DNA from: Blumeriella jaapii
Taxonomy: Eukaryota > Ascomycota > Leotiomycetes > Helotiales > Drepanopezizaceae
Assembly (NCBI GenBank): GCA_009599575.1
Contig: VWND01000007.1
Location: 186,001 to 250,000 of the forward strand
Direction of reading: 5' to 3'
DNA: 64,000 nucleotides
Part shown: piece after piece, positions 23,504-35,240 of the stretch
How the letters are laid out: each line of letters opens with the position of its first letter
Position numbering within the stretch: the first letter of the stretch is position 1
Notes under the pieces: model-generated
Seen by the model: the letters and a program-made list of their open reading frames with translations, nothing else
Database searches by the model: none
What the model was told of the DNA's origin: nothing
Made by a program: the position numbers and the translations under genes

Positions 23504-26484
23504 TTAGGTTTGCTGGACACCTTGCGAGCCACCGATTTGACGCTTGACTTGTTCCCGAGCCCAACGAGCGGTGTCGATTGTTCTAGCTTGGAAGTCGCGG
23601 TTCTGACGAGTCTCCCTGATCATTTGGGTGAGCCATTCGGCACGGTAGAACGCGGAGAATTCGCCATTGGGAAAGGCCTCAGCGAGATCACTATCTTCGT
23701 TAGCAAGATATCAAAAAGCTGTCGAGGGTTTGAAGCTCACCCAATTACACCCATGGACGATCTCGAGAGAGCATCACTCTTGTTCTGGTCTAGGAAGACA
23801 ACATTGAGCAGGTGGAAGATCGACTCGACATAAGGTTGGAGCAGAGCGGCTACAGAATGTTAGCGAATGTCCCAAATCTGATAGTGGGTTTGCATACTTT
23901 TGTCACCAGACTTCATAGCGCCAATTATTCCACCCCAAGCGTCCATGATACCCTCACGCAGCGAGATAACGTAGTCGAACATCTCGTACGATCCATCGGG
24001 GCTGGCTTGAACACCGGCTGCTTGTTGGAGGACCTGAGCGACAACTGAGAGGTATGTCTCGAAATGGCCCCCGATAGCTGAAGCGATATCTCCAAAGCAC
24101 TGGAGAATCGCGGGTTTGAATTGGTTGGCAAGCGCCGCGCTCTGTTCTTAAGTCAGCGGGGTTTCATCAAGAGATAGTCAACACTATAAAGCTTCGGACA
24201 GCGATCACGTACCCTCAAGTTGTTCAGCAGATAGTTCATAAAGGCATCACAGAACGGTTGGCAAGGAGGACCCATCGAGCGAGTGATATCGCTGACGAGA
24301 CCAATAGCCATCGAGCAGAGCGCGGGCTCCTCTTGGTTGCCCAGGGCGCTGTAAAGGAATTGCGAGAAGTGCTCCATGTACTTGGCAAAGTCCTCCTCCA
24401 AAGCATTGGCCAAACTACTAACAGTAGCGAATACTGCGTCGGGAACACTGGACTTGGGGCCGGCAGTTCCAAGGATCTGGAGCAAGACGGCCATGATGCG
24501 GTCGCCTAGAGGGGCAACTTCCTTCTCGAGACGCTGTATGATGGCCAGGAGCACAGAGCACAAGCTGGTTTGCATCTCCTCGAGGGTGATCTTATCCTCG
24601 ACGCTAACGACTTGTGCTTGGAGGGCGATCGTGCCCTCCAATCGCGTGAGGATGACATCGGAGAGGGAGAAGACAGCCGACAAGCTCTCGTTGGCTGCGT
24701 TTTGGATGAATGTGTTCAGAACCTCATAGGCGGCCGTTCGCAGTTGGTTGTCCGCATCCTGGCGCTCAGTAACCTGAAGAAGGCGCGAGATACTCTCGTT
24801 GAAGTGAGGTGTGAGGGGGTTTTGTTGGCAACCAATGTCACCCGAGAAGCGCTCTGCCAGGTTCATCAAAGCCCAGCAGCACGATCCGGCCATCTTAGGA
24901 CTGCTGACCAAACCTTCGAAGAGAGACTTGATTAGTAGAGGGAGGTGAGTCTCTGGGTCAATGGCCTCTGAGCATGCCTCGGTTATACGTCCAAGAGCAT
25001 AGGCGGTAGAGTCCTTGACGTGAATGACGGGGTCTTCCATCATCTTAATCACGACTGGGAGTGCCTGCTTGACAATTGGCGCAATAATCTTCTCCTCTGG
25101 GCCCTCCATAATAGCACCGAAAGCCGAAACAGCAGCATCTCTGTAGTGCCAGTCCTCGTGTCGCAAGTTCGTCTCCACAAATGTAAGGACTGGTTGTACG
25201 ATAGTGCCACCGACAGCTTGAGCGTAGAGCTGAAGACATTGGTATGCGGCTCTAGAGATGTTATACTCGTCGTCAGTCGCATCCTCGTCTTGCTTAGTCA
25301 AGAGCTGGAGCAGAACTGGAACCACTTCATTCGTCGCAACTGCGCAGAAGTGGAAGATCTCTCGCATTTGGTCAACGTTCTCAATCTGTAAACATCAGTA
25401 ATTAGTTCAACTGTGGGGCCATCGAACCCTACCTGTGCATTATCATCCTCAAGGGAAATCTCCTCCTCAGCAACAGAGCTCCAGAACTCCACGGCCAACT
25501 TAGCCACGTCCTCCTCCTCGCTCTTCATGCCCATAATGGTGAGGCCAAAGAGAGCCTTCTCCATGTAGAAGCGCATCAACTCGTAGTACAGAGACATGAT
25601 CCTATTCAGGCAGCCGAAAGCACCCTGCTGTATCCGCGAATCCGGAGCTTGTGTGGCTTCACATATAACCTGCATGATGTAGTTGCGCTCGCCCTCATTC
25701 TTAAAATTGCTGTCCACAAACTCCAGCGAGTCGCCAAGAGCGTATATGGCAGCAAGGCGGACCTCTGGGTTCGGCTCCTCCTTGCGGGCACCTTGGACGA
25801 CGGCAGTGAGGATGGCATTGGAGTGCTGTACCAGACTGGAGCGGAGCTCGGCATCTTGGCTCTCGCAAATGAATCCGATGGTCGTCAGAGATGTTTGCTT
25901 GAGATGGTCGTTACCCTCCCCCACATTGCGTACCAAGGTGGGCATCAGCTCCGGCCATTGCTCGCGGGGCAGCTCAATCGCAGCTATTGACGCAACGACC
26001 TGCGCACTGGCAGCACCGGCTTGTGCATTGCTCGAGGAGAGCGCCTGCAGCGTGAGCTCCTTGACGCGCTTCTTGGTATCTGGATCCTGCTGCAGCCATT
26101 TCTCTGCGAGTTCGTGTATTCTAGCATATTCGCGTGCGGTGAAGGCATTTTTGAGCGCAATACCTGCCGCAGCTCGGACGGAGCCTTGAGCTTCTTCGTT
26201 TGCGAGTTCTTGGACGAGGATAGTGAGGTATTCAGACTGGAAGGCGGGGGTTAGCGGGCATTCTATTGCTCGCTGGGGGAGGGGGAGGGGGGTTGGAGAT
26301 GCGGTCAGACAAGGGGGAACTCACGAAGTTGGTTTCGGCGGCTTGTGTGAGTTGTGCTTCGGCCGCGCCTCGAATCGTGGCATCTGAGGAGGAGTTAGCA
26401 TGCCAGATGGGAGCACGCAAAGGGCTGTCTGGCAGTTATCTGACCTGTAGCGAAGGTGTTGAGGAGCACGGAGTTGACGTCCAT
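23504..26484 (-). CDS. KAP95: Importin subunit beta-1 (karyopherin beta)
   Basis: Seven exons: 26484-26445, 26383-26325, 26236-25433, 25385-24213, 24141-23898, 23849-23741 and 23690-23504. Introns are 61, 88, 47, 71, 48, 50 nt with GT..AG ends and matching phases, giving 871 residues, the usual family length. The start MDVNSVLLNTFATDATIRGA leads into the importin-beta N-terminal (IBN_N) region with AAEAQLTQAAETNF. HEAT repeats follow, with family signatures such as IHVKDSTAYALGRITE, GSCCWALMNLAERF and DAWGGIIGAMKSG. The C-terminus ends GGSQGVQQT. The protein binds importin-alpha/cargo and FG nucleoporins and is released by Ran-GTP. It lies upstream of no co-directional partner closer than 0.7 kb. 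No defect seen. Confidence 0.95.
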
Positions 26485-27192
26485 GACGGCGGTTCACAGC
26501 TGGATCGCTGTGCGTGCTGCAGAGCGTGGGCGAGGCTGATGGTGGTTTCCAGGAAAAGAATGAGCTATCACTTCGACTTCGGGTCTCTTTCGTGCGAGAC
26601 GGTGGTGATTGTCGTCAAGAAGAAAAAAGGGGGGAGAGGGGGGGGGGTAGTGAGAGATCGAATGTTTGGAGGGAGAGGATTTGTTGAAAGTGCACGGCGA
26701 TCCAAGCGAAAGCGCGTCGACCAAGACTGCAGAGTGCTTCTAGAAGGTGCTGCAGACGCAGTGACGTTCGAGGGAGAAACCGATACCGTTGGATTCGTGT
26801 TTGGTGAAGAGCAGAAAGAAATGCAGAGGAGTCGACATTCAGTAAAAACGACTTGAGCCTCCCTCCTATCGTCTTCCGGTTTAATTCAAATTCTTCCCGT
26901 GACAACCAGACTAGAGCGCTTCGGGGTTAGCGCCCTTACACACCAAGTCTCGAAATTTCGACAGCAAAGACAACAACGGCCTACTCGGCTTGCACGAGAA
27001 CCCATGGCAAATCATGGTCCTGGCAACATCTTCCATTCCATTTCATTTTTAGTCTCTATGCCTGTGAAAATGCCCACCCCCTTGCCCCCCCCATGCACCC
27101 AAATAAGCAAGAAGCTGAGTCGACAAAAGAAAATTACCCCTCTTTCAGAACACCAAGACCACAATCCAAGGCCCGCACCGCCCCTCCCACAC
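26485..27192. other. Intergenic: KAP95 promoter and LEU4 3' end
   Basis: 708 bp between two minus-strand genes. A G-rich tract lies at 26629-26648. No clear TATA element and no further coding potential. Confidence 0.5.
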
Positions 27193-29276
27193 TCAAAGTC
27201 CGTTCGCCTTTGCTTCCAGCACACTGACCGTGTCTGGCCCGCTGCGTGGCGTGCCGTTGGGCTTTGGTATCGATAGAGCTTGGTTCTCCTTGCCCCTCGG
27301 ACTGCCGTTGCTATCAAGATCCTTGCCTATCAGTAAAAGAGGCGTGCTGGGTCTGGTCATAATAAACTACCACATGTCAGCAGAGGTTCATAGAATCACA
27401 ATAACTTTTGCCTTGGTACTCACGTTGCTGGCAGCGCTCAAGAGCGCAATCAGAGAGCTCTGTACCACATCCTCGTGTACACCCACACCCCACACCTTCT
27501 GGTTCGAGCCAGCAGCTGTGCACTCAATGTAACTCGCGGCCTTGACATCTCTGCCGCCCCCAATAGCATGCTCTTTGTAATCCGCAACATCAAGATCGAT
27601 ACCGACCGAGGACAGGGCATTGGCCAAACTGGAAATTGGCCCATTGCCAATTCCCTTGAGCTCGTGTTCCCGGCCATCGACAGAAATGATGCCTTCGAAG
27701 CGCCTTCTCAACGACGAGGTGTCTTGTTTCTTGCCTGACGCGGGGGGAGCAGGAGAAGCCGATCGGTCCGTGCTAATGCTGTAGTCCACAAGGGCAAACC
27801 TGGGGTTCTGCTTGAGGAAGTAAGTCTGTTCGAACAAGTCTTGTATCTCGGTAGACAGAAGCTCGCGGCCAACGGCATCTGCGTGCGTTTGCACCACCTT
27901 GCTAAACTCCACTTGGAGACCGCGGGGAAGGTCAAGCTCCAGATTACGGAGGATGATCCAAGCTGCTCCTCCCTTTCCACTTTGCGAGTTGACGCGGATG
28001 ATGGCTTCGTACGTTCGCCCAATGTCCTGAGGGTCGAGGGGAAGGTAAGGCACCTGCCAGTGAGTGTCATCGTTCGCGTCTTCCTTCTTCCGAACCTGGA
28101 AGCCCTTCTTGATCGCATCTTGATGCGAGCCGCTGAAAGCGCACACGACAAGAGAGCCACCGTATGGCGCTCGGGGATGCACCGGAATCTTGTTGCTGAC
28201 CTCGACCATATCAATGACCCTGTTAAGGTCCGAGAAATCGATGTTGGGGTGGATCCCCTGCGTGTAGAGATTCAAAGCCAAGGTAACAAGATCAACATTT
28301 CCCGTTCTCTCGCCATTGCCAAACAGACACCCCTCGACCCGATCCGCGCCAGCCATCTGCGCCAATTCGGCCGCCGCGACCGCACACCCGCGGTCGTTAT
28401 GCGGATGCAGACTGACACAGAACTTCTCCCTCTCCGTCATGTTCCGGCAGAAGTACTCGATCTGGTCCGCGTACACGTTCGGCGTCGACATCTCCACCGT
28501 CGCCGGCAGGTTGAAGATGATCGGCAGGTCTTCCGACGGGCCCCAGGCCCTCTTCACGGCCTCGCAGATCTTGATAACGTACTCTGGCCTAGAATCCGAG
28601 AAGGTCTCTGGCGAGAACTCGAACGACCACTCCGTCCCCGCTTGCTCCGGATCATCCTTGGTGATGGAGCGCGCGTACTCTGTGCACTTGACCGCCAACG
28701 CCAGGCCCTCGTCCTCCGACATGCCAAACACGATTCTCTGGAAGCATTCGCTCGTCGCCAGGTAGATGTGTAGAATTGCCCGTTTGGCACCCCGGAGGGA
28801 CTCGACGCTACGCTTGATGAGCTCTTCCCGGCAGGGCGAGAGGACCTGGAGCCACACATCATCGGGAACTGCCCCGGGGGTTTCGACGAGGCGCCGAGTA
28901 AAGTCGAAGTCGGTCTGCGAGGCCGACGGGAAGGAGACCTCGATTTCTTTGTAGCCGAGCTCGGTCAACATCTTGAAGTACTTCCATTTCTGCTCGCCGC
29001 CCATCGGATCCACTAAACTCTGATTGCCATCGCGCAAGTCAGTCGAGAGCCAGCGCGGCGGCTTGTCGAGGGTCTTATTCGGCCATTGTCTATCCACGAG
29101 CTGAAGCGGAGGGAACTTCTTGTATTTCTTCGAGGGATCCTTAAGCCTAAGTACCACTCGTCAGTCAGTCTCTCTGCTCTCTCGTGCCATCCTCAACCGC
29201 AAAGGGAAAACCAAAGGGAAAACCAAAGGGAAAACCAAAGGGAAAACCATAGGGAAAACGTCACCTACATCGGCAT
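27193..29276 (-). CDS. LEU4: 2-isopropylmalate synthase
   Basis: Three exons: an 8-nt coding first exon (29276-29269, MPM split after AT), 29146-27424, and 27366-27193; introns 122 and 57 nt. The 634-residue enzyme condenses acetyl-CoA with 2-oxoisovalerate, the first step of leucine synthesis. Catalytic DLRDGNQ lies at 39-45, the metal-binding HPHNDRG at 250-256 and GNGERTGN at 279-286. The C-terminal LeuA regulatory domain (about 485-576), which gives leucine feedback, contains GIGNGPISSLANAL and HAIGGGRDVKAASYIE. The tail reads TRPSTPLLLIGKDL and ends SVLEAKANGL. It starts directly MPMLKDPSKKY with no mitochondrial presequence, so a cytosolic form is expected, although upstream alternative starts cannot be excluded. 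The 3' intron has a TGCTGACA branch. Confidence 0.93.
29199..29260 (-). repeat. 12-bp tandem repeat inside LEU4 intron 1
   Basis: On plus the unit AAAGGGAAAACC occurs four times exactly, then once as ATAGGGAAAACG; on the transcript it reads GGTTTTCCCTTT. It fills about half of the 122-nt first intron, between the GTAGGT donor and the CTTAG acceptor. The pyrimidine-rich transcript sense may act as a long polypyrimidine tract. Confidence 0.9.
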
Positions 29277-30268
29277 ATTGGGATCGATATGTCACAGAAA
29301 AGAGGTAAAATAAGAAGATCCGCCCGTAAACTTTTCTACTCGAGTTGCACGCCGATATAGTTGAGTTAGGTGAGTTGAGTAAGTAGGTAGTTGAAATTTA
29401 GACTGGACTGGACTGAGTCACAACTCCTCCCAAAAAAAAGTGTGTTTTCTAGCCTGGCATTACGTCCAGGGCGGGGATGTGGGTGGGGGAGGGGGGAGGT
29501 GGGGGGGATGGGGGGCGAAGGCGGGGAGAGGGGCAAGTGGATTCCACAGTCCAAAATTAGCACGTGAGCATTTACTTACAGTACGTACCGTAATTGGCAC
29601 CCCTTGTCTTTCCATCTACACAACTGACCACGCTTGGGGAAAGAAAACACAGTATTAAACCCGTCGTAGGTTCATTGGTTGTAGATCCATAATAGAAGGA
29701 GGAATTTGCTGATCCCTCGACCAGTATGTCGAGGGGATGGTGATGGAAGTTCTCATCAAACGTACTCGTCATCAATCAGCAGCAGGATGTCATTAGAAGT
29801 GGAACATAATCCATCAATTGATTTGTCTTCCTCTCCTCCCTTTCTATCTTGACCTCTATCCAGGTATCTATCTCAAGCTGAATGCTCTCTTCCTCTCCTC
29901 ATCTTTTCATCTGTCGGTGTGTACAACGAATGTGTCCTTCCTTCTTTCCTGCTTTACAAGATTTTTCAAAACAGAGCATCTGAAATGCTGAACCCTCCAT
30001 CATGGGTGTGTTCGTGAACGTGTGTGTGTATGTTCGTATGTGGAGTGAGATTGTCAGCATCAAGTTGGTTCCTTCCTCTACAATTCGCCAGTTGCGCCTG
30101 TTCGCCGTTCACCTACCATGCTTCATCAATACAGTAACGATTTGAAAGGGGTATCTATCGTGTACTCGTAAGTAAGTCTGCTCCATGGTCCGGGGATTCA
30201 AGGGTGGTATCCACAGAGAACCAGGGTTTATTATTGAGCTTGGAGTGGCATGTCTTGTCGGTCTCGCT
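29277..30268. other. Intergenic: LEU4 promoter and ferric reductase 3' side
   Basis: Contains purine-rich G tracts (29475-29535) and TACAGTACGTAC at 29577-29588. No CCGGnnCCGG-type Leu3 site was seen in a manual reading. No gene recognised. Confidence 0.45.
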
Positions 30269-32110
30269 TTACCAGGTAAAGGACTCCTCAATGAAATCCA
30301 CAACGCCTTCCTCTTGGACGTCACGGACCGCTTCCCGCACATTGTCTGCTAGACCGCCAGGGCCGCAGACGGTGACGGCCATGGCGCCACATTGATCCTT
30401 CACTTCGGCCTCCATGAGTAGCTTGATGTTCGGACGACCCGGGAACATCTGGACCGTGGCCGATGGGGAGATAATCTCGCGTGGGTTTTTCGGCCGCGTC
30501 ACGAAAAGTTTGATGGTCAGGCATTTCCGACGTCCCTCGAGTTTGAGGATTTCATCCATCCAAGGGCGAACCCACTCCAAGTGTTCGGAATCACGGACGA
30601 TCCAAACCAAGACTATCTTCTGGGTCGCAATGCTACGCAGTTGGAAGCCATTGATAAGATGTCTCGCGAAACCAATCTGGTGGGTGATTCCAGTGGCACC
30701 GGCAAAGAGCACGCAGTGGCCGTAGGAATCCAGGGAGTGGTGCCCTCCGTACGGGCCTTCCATGACAGCTTTAAGTTTCAAGAAGCGTGGAGAAGATGCG
30801 CTGGCTTGGTTGAAGAGCTTCCTTGTAAATCCGGTCTGGGCTCCAATAACGAAGGACACATCAGTGACCATATCCTTGTCACGAAGTTTGATTGCCCCGT
30901 CGTTCTTCTCAGTCACAGGAAGCGAGGGTGCGTTGAGCCTATCCTCGACCCAGGCAATGGAGAAAGGGTGGCATTCCAGAGGATTGATCCTGGCGAACCT
31001 GAGGTAGGCGTGACTTCCTGGATTGATGTAAGCCTTTTTAGGAAGGTGCATTGTGACTCTGCAAGCGTCTCCGGGAAGAGCCTCGACTGTTGCGTAAGTC
31101 CACCCCTTGGAGTAGTTGAGCAGGATGATGTTGACAAAGCGGTAGACGCGTTCGCACATCCACAGGATCGCGGCAGCTTGAAGGTACTTCAGAGCTGGTA
31201 TTTTAGCCAGCGCGCAGTGGATCCATATGCCAGCAGTGGCCACGGCGGCCAGAACAATGTGAAGATCCAAGAACGTTTCATAGAACGCGTGGCGGACAGG
31301 TGAGAAGGCGGTAATGAAAATGGCCAGCATGCAGCCCGTCGCTGCCATACCCCATCCAGCAAAAGGATCGACGACAAGCTGATCGAAAATTCCGTCCCAT
31401 CCTGTAGCAGCGTACTTGACGTATGCCCAGCACGATGCGTGAATGAAGGCCTCGATGATGACGATGCGCCCAAGCCATCGGTGCATCAAGTTGTACGTAT
31501 CGAAGCTGATCTGCATCATGGCGATCAGAGGGTTATTGCGACCGGCAAAGAGGAAAAGTGGGATCATGTTGAGCACCGAGAGATCACCACTTCTCCCTCT
31601 GAGCTCCGCAACGACGATGTAGTGATTCGCGGTATCGTAACGAAGATCGAAAGTGAAATACGCAACACAAGCCAAGTATAGGAAGATCTGGGTCGAGTGG
31701 AATCTGGAGGGGAGGGTGCCCATGTTCACTGCCGCCGAAAGTCTAAATTCTCGGTTATGGCGTTTGTTGATCAGTGGCGCATACAGGATATGCTTCTTGA
31801 ATTTCCAGAACAAGGGGGTGGTGTTCCGCGACCAGTAATTCTGAACGCTTCTTCCCATGGCCGAGAGATGTCGCAAGTGTGCATGGAACCTCTGGGAAAG
31901 CCTGATGATGATGATCACGATGCCAAGCGCGCCTAAAGTCGTCCACGAGATGTTGCGGAACAGATCGTTCTTGTTTTGGTCCACGCCGTTGAGCAAAGTG
32001 GCAAACGGCGCGATGGTGTCTTGAGGTTCGGAGCCATCGGTGGTCGGGGCCGACCGAGATATGACCCGCGTCGCTCTTTCGAGGATCTGGTGCACATCGT
32101 TGGTAATCAT
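30269..32110 (-). CDS. Ferric-chelate reductase (FRE/NOX-like transmembrane flavocytochrome b)
   Basis: A single exon of 613 codons. The order is an extracellular or luminal N-terminus, a first membrane segment (about 57-70), then a six-helix ferric reductase domain. The bis-heme histidines are H210/H224 (LMHRWLGR; FIHASCW) and H284/H298 (LDLHIVL; WIHCALAK), both with the canonical 14-residue spacing. The FAD-binding HPFSIAW lies at 381-387, and NADPH-binding GPYGG at 452-456, AGATGIT at 470-476 and VCGPGG at 581-586; the C-terminus FIEESFTW is typical. Such proteins move electrons from cytosolic NADPH across the membrane to reduce Fe(III) or Cu(II) before uptake. There is no cleavable signal peptide of the Fre1 type. 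Iron regulation is expected from the family but no clear GATA site cluster was identified. Confidence 0.92.
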   Translation of the reverse strand: MITNDVHQILERATRVISRSAPTTDGSEPQDTIAPFATLLNGVDQNKNDLFRNISWTTLGALGIVIIIIRLSQRFHAHLRHLSAMGRSVQNYWSRNTTPLFWKFKKHILYAPLINKRHNREFRLSAAVNMGTLPSRFHSTQIFLYLACVAYFTFDLRYDTANHYIVVAELRGRSGDLSVLNMIPLFLFAGRNNPLIAMMQISFDTYNLMHRWLGRIVIIEAFIHASCWAYVKYAATGWDGIFDQLVVDPFAGWGMAATGCMLAIFITAFSPVRHAFYETFLDLHIVLAAVATAGIWIHCALAKIPALKYLQAAAILWMCERVYRFVNIILLNYSKGWTYATVEALPGDACRVTMHLPKKAYINPGSHAYLRFARINPLECHPFSIAWVEDRLNAPSLPVTEKNDGAIKLRDKDMVTDVSFVIGAQTGFTRKLFNQASASSPRFLKLKAVMEGPYGGHHSLDSYGHCVLFAGATGITHQIGFARHLINGFQLRSIATQKIVLVWIVRDSEHLEWVRPWMDEILKLEGRRKCLTIKLFVTRPKNPREIISPSATVQMFPGRPNIKLLMEAEVKDQCGAMAVTVCGPGGLADNVREAVRDVQEEGVVDFIEESFTW

Positions 32111-34390
32111 TGTGTTTTTCGAGTAGTAAAGATTGTTGTTGTCGCGAGACTCGAGATTCGAAAGTGTGTATGTAGATCTGCAGGCGGTGTTAGCGGCGTG
32201 GTTCTAGAAGTGTCGGGTGATGCTATTGTGGCTTGCAGCTGTGCAGTTGGGCGATATATCTCGACTTCGAACGGATTCACGCACCTCGGAGTAAACACGA
32301 TCTATAAAAGTGAATCTCGTCCTTTGTCGTGGCTGGGGCCGGGACACAACGACCTTTGAGTCAACAATGCATTGTGTGATTGTTTTCTGTCTTTAGATTG
32401 CGTGGAGGTCAAAGGAAGATTACCGTTGCTTGTTGATCCAAGAGAATGTAGAACAATGAATGAGTGAATGGTCTCCAGGATTGCCGGGATCGGATGGATT
32501 TGCCGATGCTCAGGGCAAGGGCCGTGGGTTTAAAGTCTAAAGGAAGGGATGCCGGCGGCAAAGGAACGAGAGCAGAACAGCAGAACAGCAGCGCCTGAAA
32601 GAAAAGGAGCTGCGGCGCAACTTATGAGAAGATTCGCTAGTTCGCAATGAGAGCGCCCCTGGCCAGGTAGCGCCTCGACTAGAATGCGGTGGCACTCTAT
32701 GCGAAAATGCGAAAATGCGGGAAGTCCTTGGTGGATCCCCACGATCGGATCTGCATGCGCTCCGAAAGCTTGGGCTTCGAGAAACGCTGGGACGCAGATG
32801 GGTCGGGCGTCGTCGAGCGTCGTCGAGTGGAGTGAATGACAAAGAGGCGTCTGCTGGTAAGCGGTGATTCTCTGTGGGGGCGTGTGGGTGTTGGGTCTTT
32901 CGATCAGGAGCAAAGAAGATGGAGATCTGGAAGAAATGCTGACTGGCTGGGATGGCGGGAGCGTGATGACCGACTGGGGAAGCTGGCCGGCAGCTGTCGA
33001 CGACTGTGAGAGGAGGCAATCAATCCCTGGCCGTAGGGAGGTAGTTATGTGTGGGAAAGATGGCGAGAAGGAGGAGGAGGAGCAGGAGGAGGAGAAGAAG
33101 AAGGAGAAGAAGAAGAAAGACGAGAAAGGCTGGCTGGATGGTTCCTCGACAACTTCCGATGGCTCCTTGCTAGTTCGACGGCGCCAGCGACGAACGGGCA
33201 GCCAGAGATAAGCGCCGGACTCACGTGCACCACTCACGTGCAAGATGCGGTAGCCTATGGATTTGCAGATGGCCGCCCTCGCCCTCGCCATTCCCTCGCG
33301 GGAATGCTCGAATCTCTACGTCCGGGTACAGTACAATACAGTATAATGCAGACAGGCCGCGCCGTTGACAGGACTGCAGGCAAAGGAGTCCGAGGACTCA
33401 CGTGGCGAGCCGCATGCTCAGGGGTTGGGCGAATCGATACCCATTTCCTGATTTGCCTTCTATCAAACCCAAAAGTAACCTGCACTTGGAGATGCACATG
33501 ATATCGATATCCATTTGCGGCTCTTCCTTCCATCAAACTCAAAATCCGCAGATCGTGAGGGAGATCCTGCGGGACCAAGGATTAGGAATATCACCACGCC
33601 AGCGGTGTCGACTCGCCGCGTCGCCATTTTCGATGTCTGGAAATTGCATGCGGTACCTAATATGCTTCCTTCATGGGATCCGCTGGCATCTCCGCATTCA
33701 GGACGTGTCTGGGTGATCGTCGCCGCAGGACTATTTACAAGTAGTAGTATTCCAACCTTCAGCGCGGCTTTTGCCTCATGCTCTGCCTCGTCTGTATGAT
33801 CTGCTCTGCAAGGCCTGACTTGACATGACATGTGGTGATGTTATTAGAACACAGGAAACAAATATGTTTGGCGGGGTTCCTCTGGTGTTGACTGGGTGTT
33901 TGAGAAGAAACGCTCTGTCGAACATCCGTCCACCTGGCTTTCTTGCTGCCGGTTACCGATACATAACTTTTCGTCTTCGGCTCTTCGTTTGCATCGCTTA
34001 TCCCCGAGCTTCTCCGCATGTTTTGGCGTTTGATTATTGGCGTTTGGTTGTTGGCCTTTGTTTGATTTTTGGTATCTACATCTATTCTTAGGTACTTAGG
34101 TATGATTCAAATCATTTGGGGTATCCCTTCCTGGTTAAGGCTTCACAAGAGTAACCATGATCCAGCACCAAAACGAGGGTTTAATTTTAACGTGGACCTT
34201 TCCATTCGCCAATGAGAGGTTTAAATCATTGATCATCTTCTATCGTCGCTTAGGGTTTTCGCTCCAATACTGGAAAGCCCTTCATCGACAGCTTGTTTCA
34301 TACAATTGTCGAAACTCGGAAAAATAATAATAACACTGCATAACGTCTGGAGGGGCACAACCACCTCAAGCCTTCCGTAAAACATTGCGC
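32111..34390. other. Intergenic with paired CACGTG and a local direct repeat
   Basis: Upstream of the ferric reductase. Two CACGTG hexamers lie 13 bp apart (33223-33228 and 33236-33241). A roughly 45-bp segment at 33430-33475 (ATCGATACCCATTT.., ..CTATCAAACCCAAAA) recurs diverged at 33501-33546. Open frames of 100-250 codons on minus (32530-33291) are purine/pyrimidine-biased and lack domains. From about 33.8 kb the DNA becomes AT-rich. Confidence 0.45.
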
Positions 34391-34790
34391 GTACAACTTA
34401 TATCACGTGATCTACCACATGATGCTTCTAACATTACGATCAAAATGATCCTGAGCTGTTCAAGTTGCTTATGCAACTAGAATGCAACTAGATCGGTATC
34501 ACTTAAGAGTCAATTACATAATCACTTTGATTCAATAATCATAAATCATCTTAGACTTCAGTTTGTGAGTTTAAAATGATTTGCACGATGCTTTTAGATC
34601 AACTGTTTAGTATGCGCTCACTGCTCTTATTACTGTTGGTATATAAGACGCTCGTTGCTTTCCTAAATTTAAACAGACTTCAACTGATTCTTTTACATCA
34701 ACATATTGTTTACCATCAATACCTTCATCGTGATCTCTCCTCCACAGACTCAAGCTTTTCTCTGATCCGTACGTCATATTGGAAATGTGC
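34391..34790. mobile_element. LTR fragment, likely Ty3/gypsy family (copy A)
   Basis: The part 34497-34740 aligns by eye with 38925-39160 at roughly two thirds identity. Shared landmarks are CAATAATCATA, TATGCGCT, CGCTCGTTGCT, CTTCAACTGA and ACCTTCATCGTGA or its decayed form. Strong C-to-T and G-to-A decay is consistent with repeat-induced point mutation. It begins after TATCACGTGAT. No coding sequence for this copy is attached on its right side, so it is probably a solo or rearranged LTR. Confidence 0.6.
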
Positions 34791-35023
34791 TAAGCTGAGG
34801 ATTTACATCTACAAAAGTAAGCTTTCGGAATAGCAGATTTTTCAAAGAATTGTTTGGCCGATAGGCCCGCTATGTGAGCCCTTCCTTTGCAAGCGGAATA
34901 ATTCTTGACAGTGCTTGTACAATAACCTTCGATGATTTCAAAGATCACAATTTATATACCTATTGAAGAAGTAAAAACCACGATTGAGAAAATGCTTTTT
35001 AATACGCATCTCCCGGGTTTCTG

Positions 35024-35240
35024 ATCCCGCGGTCTGACGGACCATCGCAAGAGGCGGCGAAGGGCGTAGTCGACAGCAGCAGTAGCTGTACCAACACGAA
35101 TTGCTTTCGGGGTCATACTTTGTATTTAAATCCTTAGCTTATCACGTCTCCGTACCCCCTGGGAGGTCCTAGGAAGGCAGCCTATCGGCTGCACTCCGCT
35201 AGACGTAAATCAATACTACTACTACTACTAATCCCGCGGT
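35024..35240. repeat. 10-bp target-site duplication flanking the LINE
   Basis: ATCCCGCGGT occurs at 35024-35033 and 35231-35240, exactly abutting the LINE remnant and its TAC tail. Confidence 0.75.
35034..35230 (+). mobile_element. 5'-truncated non-LTR retrotransposon (Tad-like LINE) 3' end
   Basis: A 197-bp insertion. Its right end carries CTAGACGTAAATCAATACTA then a (TAC)n tail, the type of 3' terminus seen on fungal Tad-clade LINEs. It is bounded by an exact 10-bp direct repeat ATCCCGCGGT (35024-35033 and 35231-35240), interpreted as the target-site duplication. The body includes CCCCCTGGGAGGTCCTAGG and CGGCTGCACTCCGCTAGAC. It is too short to encode protein and must have arisen by 5'-truncated target-primed reverse transcription. 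It remains GC-rich beside AT-rich neighbours, which suggests later arrival than the decayed LTR. Confidence 0.7.
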
